A stretch of 6,427 nt of DNA from Methanocalculus sp. (GTDB taxonomy: Archaea; Halobacteriota; Methanomicrobia; Methanomicrobiales; Methanocorpusculaceae), in NCBI RefSeq assembly GCF_030651615.1, contig NZ_JAUSCG010000121.1:1-6427 (forward strand), given 5' to 3'. A program made the translations under genes and the position numbers. Each line of letters begins with the position of its first letter. Position 1 is the stretch's first letter. A model generated the notes under the pieces. It saw only the letters and a program-made list of their open reading frames with translations, ran no database searches and was not told where the DNA came from. Positions 1 to 4,109 of the stretch are shown here, piece after piece.

Positions 1-455
1 ATCTTGGTATATCTTCTCCATTTGGTTAATGGTTCATCAAGGATCTGATCCTGATCCTTCTCATCCTCTATAAAGTTGTAAAAGTTCCTTAGGCCTCTTG
101 TCTGTTTGTCTCCTTCTACGTCTTGGAGATCCTGAGGCCTGAGGATATCATCAGAAGAGGCCATCAGGCGATCAACGGCTGAGAGGTATGATTTAACGCT
201 CTTCTCTGTGATCTCTTTATTCTTGACTTTACGGTTTAACCATGCTGAGAACTGATCCCTAAGTAGAAGATAGAAAGCCTGGAGGGTAAGTATGATCTCG
301 ATACCTTTCGATGGGTGATCCGATGGTACGCGAGCTTCCGAAAAATTTTCTTGAGCGCGATCGACATCAGATCCAAATCTCTTTTCTCCGAGCCCCGATG
401 GAGATTTCAAGCCTTCACACGGCGAAGATCTCGTGTTCGAATCACGACGAGTCCA
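1..455 (-). CDS. SSV-type tyrosine recombinase (integrase), int(C) portion, partial
   Basis: The minus strand is open for 151 codons from 455 to the window edge, in frame behind a TAG at 458-456. There is no ATG until residue 98, so the frame lacks a normal start. Residues 1-15 (WTRRDSNTRSSPCEG) are the antisense of a tRNA-Val 3' half, as in SSV1 integrase, where an antisense T-arm encodes a GFEPG-like stretch. Residues 16-50 form a linker. From about residue 60 (AFYLLLRDQFSAWL, then TEKSVKSYLSAVDRL and LRNFYNFIEDE) the sequence resembles the helical core-binding (SAM-like) domain that precedes the catalytic domain in archaeal integrases. The catalytic R..HxxR..Y residues would lie left of the window. 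I infer the C-terminal piece of an integrase split by integration. A TTG at 410-408 could serve as a start if it is expressed alone. Confidence 0.72.
1..455. mobile_element. Right end (attR side) of an integrated element in a tRNA-Val gene
   Basis: The integrase fragment runs directly into a tRNA-Val 3' half whose 5' half is missing on this side, so DNA left of 411 is element rather than the original tRNA locus. In SSV-type integration the intact tRNA plus int(N) sits at the opposite end, and the int(C) end keeps only the duplicated 3' half. The element therefore extends leftward beyond the window. Its size, type (virus or plasmid) and cargo cannot be seen. Confidence 0.6.
411..455 (+). other. 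att core: 3' half of tRNA-Val(CAC)
   Basis: The 45 bp fit a tRNA 3' half position by position. The last 3 bases of the 5' anticodon strand are GCC (411-413) and the anticodon loop is TTCACAC (414-420, anticodon CAC). The 3' anticodon strand is GGCGA (421-425) and the variable loop AGATC (426-430). The T stem is TCGTG/CACGA (431-435, 443-447) around the loop TTCGAAT (436-442). The 3' acceptor strand is CGAGTCC (448-454) and the discriminator is A455. No partner acceptor strand GGACTCG lies 60-90 bp upstream, and the bases before 411 no longer pair with GGCGA beyond the first three. It is therefore not a complete tRNA gene. The core is exactly 15 codons of the overlapping integrase frame. CCA is not encoded. 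Confidence 0.82.
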
Positions 456-644
456 CTATTTTTCTCTGTTTTTTTTCTTCTCTGTTTGGACTCTGAGTGA
501 TTGAATCATCGTATCGATAAATCGAGACGCATTCTGAACTTCATTTGTTAGAAAATCGTACGTATCAGGATTGAGTGAGAGGTGCATCCTCTTCCGGATT
601 CGATTTGGGGCTGGACACTTCTGGTTCTTCTCTGGTGTTCTCAT
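456..644 (-). CDS. Small ribbon-helix-helix (RHH) DNA-binding protein
   Basis: This 62-aa protein starts at the ATG at 644-642, chosen because AGGAG (654-650) lies 5 bases upstream. The upstream ATG at 674 would place the operator-like palindrome inside the gene. A basic N-terminal arm leads to a strand-like segment, residues 17-24 (RKRMHLSL). Helix A is about 25-35 (PDTYDFLTNEV), then a QNAS turn and helix B about 40-51 (SRFIDTMIQSLR). This is the strand-helix-helix order of RHH repressors and antitoxin-like regulators, which dimerise and insert the strand into the DNA major groove. The Lys-rich tail overlaps the tRNA terminator. It ends at TAG 458-456, directly in front of and in frame with the integrase frame. 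It may be a stand-alone repressor, or the N-terminal part of the integrase separated from it by the stop codon. The family call rests on pattern only. Confidence 0.68.
   Translation of the reverse strand: MRTPEKNQKCPAPNRIRKRMHLSLNPDTYDFLTNEVQNASRFIDTMIQSLRVQTEKKKNREK
459..476 (+). terminator. Oligo-T terminator behind the tRNA-Val 3' end
   Basis: Three bases after the discriminator the + strand has T5 (459-463) and then T8 (469-476). Such T-runs are the usual archaeal terminator behind tRNA genes. Its presence suggests the DNA right of 455 is the original flank of the tRNA. On the minus strand the same bases encode the Lys-rich tail of the small RHH protein. Confidence 0.55.
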
Positions 645-653
645 AGCTTCTCC

Positions 654-673
654 TGTCTGGACATGTCCGGACA
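654..673. promoter_or_regulatory. Operator-like palindrome upstream of the RHH gene
   Basis: Two adjacent decamers, TGTCTGGACA (654-663) and TGTCCGGACA (664-673), form a 20-bp palindrome broken only at one symmetric pair of positions. The second decamer is itself a perfect palindrome. It lies between the inferred transcription start (about 675) and the Shine-Dalgarno site of the RHH gene. Spaced half-sites of this kind are typical RHH operators, so autoregulation is a reasonable inference. Confidence 0.5.
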
Positions 674-696
674 CATATCGTGATGCTCTTCACGGC

Positions 697-707
697 TGAT
701 ATACATA
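697..707 (-). promoter_or_regulatory. TATA-box promoter for the RHH gene
   Basis: The minus strand reads TATGTATATCA here. An archaeal transcription start about 25 bases downstream would fall near 675-672, immediately before the palindrome, giving a leader of about 30 bases with an AGGAG site. Confidence 0.4.
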
Positions 708-810
708 GTCCCGGCGGCATGAGGGAATCGAGTTTTCAGAGGATGCTCATCAGGTGGGTTCCGGTGTGGGAGAATCAGAGCGTCCCGATGTTTCTCTTAT
801 TTAGAACTGA

Positions 811-826
811 ACCGAAACCTTTTATT
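811..826 (+). promoter_or_regulatory. Possible BRE/TATA promoter, long leader to the DUF4382 gene
   Basis: ACCGAAACCTTTTATT matches the general methanogen pattern of a purine-rich BRE followed by a T/A-rich box. If used, transcription would start near 848 and leave a leader of about 220 bases before the lipoprotein gene, containing the 970-981 palindrome. A T/A-rich stretch at 1031-1043 is nearer, but it would start transcription beyond or inside the Shine-Dalgarno site. Confidence 0.3.
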
Positions 827-1052
827 CCTATGATTATATTAAAATGTGCTTCTATTCATTTTGGGTGTATGTGGTACATGAGTGATCCCTCAAAACCAGA
901 TTCGGGTCAGTTCGTCAGAGGGTGTTCTGATCTCTTTAGGCAATCACCGGAAGATAATTTCCCTGTTCGGAGTGATCACTCTGGACGATTATGTTGTCTG
1001 TCCAATGCCTGCATCTCCTTATTGAAGCCGTTTTACGATATTTAGTTACTAT

Positions 1053-1060
1053 GAGGTGAT
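1053..1060 (+). promoter_or_regulatory. Strong Shine-Dalgarno site fixing the DUF4382 start
   Basis: GAGGTGAT is a near-perfect complement of the 3' end of archaeal 16S rRNA. It lies 7 bases before the ATG at 1068. It overlaps an in-frame GTG at 1056, which is therefore not the start. Confidence 0.75.
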
Positions 1061-1067
1061 TTCATCT

Positions 1068-1658
1068 ATGAGATACCGACACTATGTTGCATTGGGAGTA
1101 ATCGTACTCGTATCTATTATCATTGCAGGATGCACGACCGCTCACGAAGGAGAATCCACGCTTATCATCGCGGTTAAGGATGCTCCGAAGATCACTGATT
1201 TTGGCACGATCACCCATCTCTGGTTGAATATCAGCGAGGTGAGTGTTCATCGGGCATCTGGTAATCAAACTGTCATTGAAGATGACGAAGAGGAGGATGC
1301 AACTGAATCTGATGATACTGGAACGGCTGGATGGACGATTGTTGTCGATGAATTCCAGACGGTTGATCTGATGCAATACATCAACGTGAGTAAGATAATT
1401 GGTCAGAAGACGATGAGTCCGGGTAAGTACACACAGATCAGACTGAAGATAGATTCAGGGACGATCACAGTTGACGATACAGAGTATACTCTTGGTGTTC
1501 CAAGCGGGGTGCTGAAGCTGAATAGAGGTTTTGTCCTCGAAGAGGATGAGACCCTGAAACTCACGCTTGACTTTAATGTAGAGAAGTCGGTCATCCAGAC
1601 GGGAGCAGGTCAGTATATGCTGAAACCGGTGATTGCAGTCATATCTGAGAGAATGTAA
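1068..1658 (+). CDS. DUF4382 domain lipoprotein
   Basis: This 196-aa protein starts at the ATG 7 bases behind GAGGTGAT. Residues 1-22 are a lipoprotein signal: basic MRYRHY, a hydrophobic core, then IIAG before Cys22, which would be lipid-modified and anchor the protein outside the cytoplasmic membrane. The rest follows the DUF4382 pattern. There is an early strand (LWLNISEVSVH, about 51-61), then VDLMQYINVSKIIG and SPGKYTQIRLKID (about 99-129). The C-terminal signature contains VPSGVLKL (144-151), LTLDFNVEKS (165-174) and YMLKPVIAVI (183-192). Function is unknown; the family is a secreted beta-rich domain of bacteria and archaea. An Asp/Glu-rich insert (residues 71-83, with EDDEEED) sits in a loop and could bind cations. 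It is flanked by long gene-free DNA and looks monocistronic. Confidence 0.88.
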   Translation: MRYRHYVALGVIVLVSIIIAGCTTAHEGESTLIIAVKDAPKITDFGTITHLWLNISEVSVHRASGNQTVIEDDEEEDATESDDTGTAGWTIVVDEFQTVDLMQYINVSKIIGQKTMSPGKYTQIRLKIDSGTITVDDTEYTLGVPSGVLKLNRGFVLEEDETLKLTLDFNVEKSVIQTGAGQYMLKPVIAVISERM

Positions 1659-1977
1659 GAGATCTTCAATGGTATCAGAGATCCATTCTAATCTGCTTCA
1701 TTACTTCAATTGGATCTCTGCTCTCCCTCTTTTTCTTGATGAATCGTTATCGATTGGTGTTTTGATTAATGACTGTGACTGGAGCGTAGGTGGTCTTTCA
1801 AACTGCATATGTAATCCCGAGTGGGTATTTAATCTGAATGTCCGTTGTTATGCGGAAGGGAATGCTGGAGATGTTGCAAAAATTTTTTTCTATAAATATC
1901 TTTTTATGCATCTGTACTATACATACATCTTATCTGGTATAATCAGAACCAGAGAGCATACAATAGGAAGTGATGGC
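1659..1977. other. Intergenic region upstream of the CsbD gene
   Basis: No gene is supported here. The + strand frame that continues into the CsbD gene has no start signal upstream of 1978 and reads as Cys/Trp-rich non-protein text. A short hairpin AATCG-TTAT-CGATT lies at 1742-1755, behind a T-rich tract (1722-1735) that may end the DUF4382 transcript. The right end holds the CsbD promoter. Confidence 0.45.
1891..1898 (+). promoter_or_regulatory. TATA box of the CsbD gene
   Basis: TATAAATA follows an A/T-rich BRE-like stretch (GCAAAAATTTTTTT). Transcription would start about 25 bases downstream, near 1920, giving a leader of about 57 bases before the ATG at 1978. It is one of the clearest promoter matches in the window. 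Confidence 0.55.
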
Positions 1978-2154
1978 ATGACTACAAGTAAGGATGAAAT
2001 TGTGGGAAAAGGTAAACAGGTCAAGGGAAAGATTCGTGAAGAAGTAGGCAAGGTGACGGGTAATAAAACAGAACAGGTTAAAGGTAAAGTCGAACAGTTG
2101 GATGGAAAAGTCCAGGAGACGATTGGAAAAACAGTAAGAAAAATGAAAGATTAA
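1978..2154 (+). CDS. CsbD-family stress protein
   Basis: This 58-aa, highly charged, Lys/Gly/Glu-rich protein has no hydrophobic core or membrane segment. It has the CsbD pattern of short amphipathic heptad-like repeats built on GK: VGKGKQVKGKIREE (9-22), VGKVTGNKTEQVKGKVEQ (23-40) and DGKVQETIGK (42-51). The length is typical for the family. The start is the ATG behind GGAAGTGATGGC. CsbD of Bacillus subtilis and YjbJ of Escherichia coli are abundant under general or envelope stress, but their biochemical role is unknown. The next gene encodes a DUF1328 protein, another small stress-associated family that is often found near csbD in bacteria. A 6-bp hairpin (GATGAG/CTCATC, 2174-2193) shortly after the stop may mark the transcript end. 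Confidence 0.88.
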   Translation: MTTSKDEIVGKGKQVKGKIREEVGKVTGNKTEQVKGKVEQLDGKVQETIGKTVRKMKD

Positions 2155-2329
2155 ATGAAGAGATCCACGACAGGATGAGGCTGAACTCTCATCTTGCAGT
2201 ATACTCTTTCTATGAGGAATCTCCTATCAGTTGACGGATCGGTACATACTTTAAACCATTTCATTGATTTCAATTGGGCGGGTAAATGTAGTAAAAAAAG
2301 TGTATTATATGACGAAAAGGGGGTGAATT

Positions 2330-2485
2330 GTGGCTGATTTAATTGGGTTGGCGGTATTATTCCTCATCCTGGCGCTTGTTGCGTATGTGCTGGGTGCAAA
2401 GGGTATTGCCGGGTTTTCGATGACTATTGCCAAGTGGCTCGTTATCATCTTTATCATACTTGCAATCATTACCTTCATATTGTAG
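2330..2485 (+). CDS. DUF1328-type small two-helix membrane protein
   Basis: This 51-aa protein starts at GTG 2330, closely preceded by AGGGGGTGA (2318-2326). It begins MADLIGLAVLFLILALVAYV and consists of two membrane helices, about residues 4-21 and 33-51. They are joined by the turn LGAKGIAG and a segment reading FSMTIAKW. The turn matches the DUF1328 (YtjA-like) pattern of LGFGGIAG followed by a second hydrophobic helix with an alternating F/I/L pattern. Length is normal for the family (50-60 aa). It probably sits in the cytoplasmic membrane; its molecular function is unknown. A TATA-like ACTTTAAA (2248-2255) would start transcription near 2280, so it may be transcribed separately from the CsbD gene 175 bp upstream. 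A G+C hairpin with a T-run follows the stop directly. Confidence 0.8.
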   Translation: MADLIGLAVLFLILALVAYVLGAKGIAGFSMTIAKWLVIIFIILAIITFIL

Positions 2486-2506
2486 CGGGACCCGCATCTC
2501 TTTTTT
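2485..2506 (+). terminator. Hairpin plus T-run terminator after the DUF1328 gene
   Basis: GCGGG-A-CCCGC (2485-2495) overlaps the last base of the TAG stop and is followed after five bases by six T (2501-2506). It separates the DUF1328 gene from the convergent gene on the other strand. Confidence 0.55.
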
Positions 2507-2529
2507 ACCTGAATCATCACTGAAACTCT

Positions 2530-2718
2530 CTATCTCTGCTGACTCTGCTGCTGCTTGGACCTCTTTATCTCCTTCTGCCGTTGAGTATCCTGTTGGGCAA
2601 CCTGCGGTTCGCCGTCCTTTTCCCCGTCATGCTGAGCTTCCTGAGCTTCTCTTTTGGTCTCTTCTTGATCAGGTTGTGTCATATCTCTCCGAATTTCATC
2701 CTTTGATTCATCTGTCAC
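2530..2718 (-). CDS. Hypothetical 62-aa Gln- and charge-rich disordered protein
   Basis: I do not recognise a family. The GTG at 2718-2716 is chosen because GGAGG (2730-2726) lies 7 bases upstream; an in-frame ATG at 2733 and another at 2787 lack a well-placed site. The product (beginning MTDESKDEIRRDMTQPDQEE, ending QQQSQQR) contains about 14 Gln, 16 Asp/Glu and 12 Lys/Arg. It has no Leu, Phe, Tyr, Trp, Cys or Asn, so it cannot form an ordinary folded core. It resembles hydrophilin-type, intrinsically disordered stress proteins. It is convergent with the DUF1328 gene and close to the CsbD gene, which fits a stress theme, but the role is inferred. The composition could also come from a chance frame in CT-rich DNA; the Shine-Dalgarno site argues against that. 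Confidence 0.55.
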   Translation of the reverse strand: MTDESKDEIRRDMTQPDQEETKREAQEAQHDGEKDGEPQVAQQDTQRQKEIKRSKQQQSQQR

Positions 2719-2822
2719 TGCATCCCCTCCCATGTCTATTCTGAACATTCTATTACTGCAACTATGTTTATGAGACTGTTGGTACATTCTGATTTCTGTA
2801 ATCCTCCTCGTGTAAAGTCAGC

Positions 2823-2856
2823 TCTGGGAAGATTTCTCTGTCGTTTTCGTCCCAGA
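2823..2856. promoter_or_regulatory. Perfect 7-bp inverted repeat between divergent genes
   Basis: TCTGGGA (2823-2829) and TCCCAGA (2850-2856) are exact inverted copies 20 bases apart. They lie in the 236-bp spacer between the divergent disordered-protein gene and the two-helix membrane protein gene, just upstream of the TATA box at 2877. It could be a regulator site or a chance structure. Confidence 0.3.
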
Positions 2857-2876
2857 ATCTGATTTTGATCGATTAT

Positions 2877-2886
2877 GATATATACG
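2877..2886 (+). promoter_or_regulatory. TATA box of the 170-aa membrane protein gene
   Basis: GATATATACG would start transcription near 2908, giving a leader of about 47 bases. A perfect 10-bp palindrome, CTCACGTGAG, lies in that leader (2931-2940), 14 bases before the ATG. Confidence 0.5.
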
Positions 2887-2954
2887 TTTAATTATATTGT
2901 TCTGTGTGATGCATTGCCAGCGTGTCTCTCCTCACGTGAGCAGGACAAGAAAAA

Positions 2955-3467
2955 ATGATACCTGATATCCCCTATTCAGAAAAATTATCCCGGATCGATA
3001 ACGAAATATCAGAAATATCTCAGAGAATTATGGAAGAGCTTGAAACGGCAAGTTCTAAGGATCTCTCTGAAGCCAGATATGCGAGAAAGATATTGCAGTT
3101 ATCTGATCTGAAATACACTCAAAATATTTTATACGAGATAGAGAGTGTCCCATCAAGAGCAGATCGCATCATCGAAAAACGAGCGGTAATCAAAGCATTA
3201 TTGCTTTCCACATGGTTGCAGAGGCTCTATTTTATCATCCGGTCTGCTCTCATGTCGATCCTTGCGGTGGTTGTTACCTTCTTCTATGTCTCATTTTTTG
3301 GTCAGATAGGTGTGGTTTTAGCCGTTTTTATGGGGGTACTCATCTTTATTATTGGCCTGATTGTGACACGACTATTTGATTCACAGACGGTACAAATGAC
3401 AAAATATATTGTTCGACGATTGGCAAGTCATAAAAAACTGCGGGATTTCATCATGAACTATCTCTAA
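2955..3467 (+). CDS. Hypothetical coiled-coil protein with two membrane helices
   Basis: No family is recognised in this 170-aa protein. The soluble, charged N-terminal part (1-80) contains a helical, coiled-coil-like stretch (about 8-35: EKLSRIDNEISEISQRIMEE) and a second helical region (38-62). Two membrane helices follow, about 92-116 (LYFIIRSALMSILAVVVTFFY) and 117-140 (QIGVVLAVFMGVLIFIIGLIV). A basic C-terminal tail (YIVRRLASHKKLRDF) suggests that both ends are cytoplasmic by the positive-inside rule. The ATG at 2955 is the first in the frame; the upstream GAGCAGGACAAG gives only a weak Shine-Dalgarno match. The protein may couple a cytosolic coiled coil to a membrane hairpin, as membrane scaffolds do, but no function is shown. 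Its own TATA box suggests a single-gene transcript. Confidence 0.82.
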   Translation: MIPDIPYSEKLSRIDNEISEISQRIMEELETASSKDLSEARYARKILQLSDLKYTQNILYEIESVPSRADRIIEKRAVIKALLLSTWLQRLYFIIRSALMSILAVVVTFFYVSFFGQIGVVLAVFMGVLIFIIGLIVTRLFDSQTVQMTKYIVRRLASHKKLRDFIMNYL

Positions 3468-3526
3468 GTACAAAATGGGGGTTAGTATTGTTTAAAGGAT
3501 CATTTCGATTTGCCGGATCCCTTCTC

Positions 3527-3670
3527 TCAATTAAATTTTATCAGCCCCATCAGAGCCATTACAACGATAGCTAATATGATTGCTCCCAAAAGACCAAAGA
3601 TATACCACCCGACAAGAAATGCTACTACCGCTCCAATTCCCATTGCACCCCAGTTCACTGATATTGCCAT
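3527..3670 (-). CDS. Small membrane protein (47 aa)
   Basis: This is a short minus-strand gene with the ATG at 3670-3668 and TGA at 3529-3527. The product begins MAISVNWGAMGIGAVVAFLV, continues through GWYIFGLLGAIILAIVVMAL and ends MGLIKFN. That is one long or two short hydrophobic helices (about 8-25 and 26-44) around a GWYIFG turn, with a single Lys near the C-terminus. GGGAGCGTGAT lies 6 bases before the ATG and is a plausible Shine-Dalgarno site. A hydrophobic, alternating small/large residue pattern kept free of stops for 47 codons supports a real gene. It resembles the many unassigned membrane miniproteins of archaea and I assign no family. It is convergent with the 170-aa membrane protein gene (59-bp gap) and has no visible strong terminator. 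Confidence 0.62.
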   Translation of the reverse strand: MAISVNWGAMGIGAVVAFLVGWYIFGLLGAIILAIVVMALMGLIKFN

Positions 3671-3884
3671 TCTTTTATCACGCTCCCTTCATCATTTCAT
3701 TCTTCCCCCACTGCTCTTCTTCACCAGGCCTCGCTGCCTCCTTGTGATCCGGGGGAGGTCGGTCACAGGATAAACTACTCTTTGTTCATCCTCTATTTGT
3801 AGTTGATTGCCGGAAACAGAGATCGCCTGAGACCAAAAAGTGCCTAAAAACCGGGTTGAATGTTGCTCTCCAGACGTATTTCCG

Positions 3885-3972
3885 AAAAAAAGAGATCATC
3901 ACATGATTGATGGAACAACGTGCCTGCCTTTACCAGGAGTTTGGGCGAAAGAACGGTCTCTATTCTCCCATC
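3885..3972 (-). ncRNA. Candidate small RNA
   Basis: On the minus strand a TATA-like TCATATATC (about 3993-4001) would start transcription near 3972. The strand then has no usable open frame and ends in seven T (3891-3885) after a weak inverted repeat (ATCA...TGAT). That gives a possible transcript of about 88 bases. It rests only on promoter- and terminator-like sequence. It could also be a late terminator of the Cache gene. Confidence 0.22.
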
Positions 3973-4036
3973 TGACTATCTATTATAGTGGATGATATAT
4001 GACAAAACTGTCGACGATAACCGATAGATTTGGGAC

Positions 4037-4058
4037 GAAGAGACCTCCTGATCTCTTC
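4037..4058 (-). terminator. Possible terminator hairpin of the Cache lipoprotein gene
   Basis: GAAGAGA and TCTCTTC form a perfect 7-bp stem with an 8-base loop, about 50 bp downstream of the TGA stop. No clear T-run follows on the minus strand, so termination here is uncertain. Confidence 0.25.
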
Positions 4059-4109
4059 CAACTACCGCCTGGATGAGGGGAACCTATATCTTCCTATCCC
4101 GTAGAGATC

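Larger units (their letters stand above)
675..1067. other. Gene-free stretch between the RHH gene and the DUF4382 gene
   Basis: I see no convincing gene in these 393 bp. A + strand open frame from 680 to 1045 reads as Cys/Trp/Met-rich text with no domain and no Shine-Dalgarno site. Recognisable items are the RHH promoter, an archaeal-type BRE/TATA-like stretch at 811-826, an A/T-rich segment at 831-844, and a perfect 12-bp palindrome GAGTGATCACTC at 970-981. The octamer GAGTGATC of that palindrome also occurs at 880-887. Confidence 0.5.
3671..4109. other. Gene-free stretch with a possible small RNA and a hairpin
   Basis: No protein gene is supported in these 439 bp. A minus-strand frame around 3680-3760 reads Pro/Glu-rich protein-like text but has no start codon. 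Visible items are the candidate small RNA at 3885-3972, TATA-like stretches at 3980-4000, and a 7-bp hairpin GAAGAGA/TCTCTTC (4037-4058, loop of 8). The hairpin lies 50 bp behind the Cache lipoprotein gene and may help end its transcript. Confidence 0.4.

Noticed and set aside
411..455. A complete functional tRNA gene
   Set aside because: The 5' half (acceptor strand, D arm and the outer anticodon stem) is missing; sequence left of 411 codes for the integrase linker.
311..500. Two overlapping 61-codon + strand frames
   Set aside because: They run through the tRNA half and its T-rich terminator, opposite the integrase frame. They are shadows.
680..1045. 121-codon + strand open frame
   Set aside because: It has no Shine-Dalgarno site, overlaps promoter-like DNA, and its product has scattered Cys, Trp and Met with no helix, strand or domain pattern.
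1633..1977. N-terminal extension of the CsbD protein to 173 aa
   Set aside because: The extension contains the CsbD promoter, overlaps the end of the DUF4382 gene and is not protein-like. The 58-aa form matches the family length.
2427..2744. 105-codon + strand frame
   Set aside because: It is antisense to the disordered-protein gene, overlaps the DUF1328 gene and its terminator, and its Ser/Leu/Pro-rich text reflects CT-rich DNA.
3680..3790. Minus-strand Pro/Glu-rich text containing RPPPDHKEAARPGEEEQW
   Set aside because: It looks protein-like and may be a decayed gene, but I find no start codon in that frame, and the nearest ATG frame (MNKE) stops after four codons.
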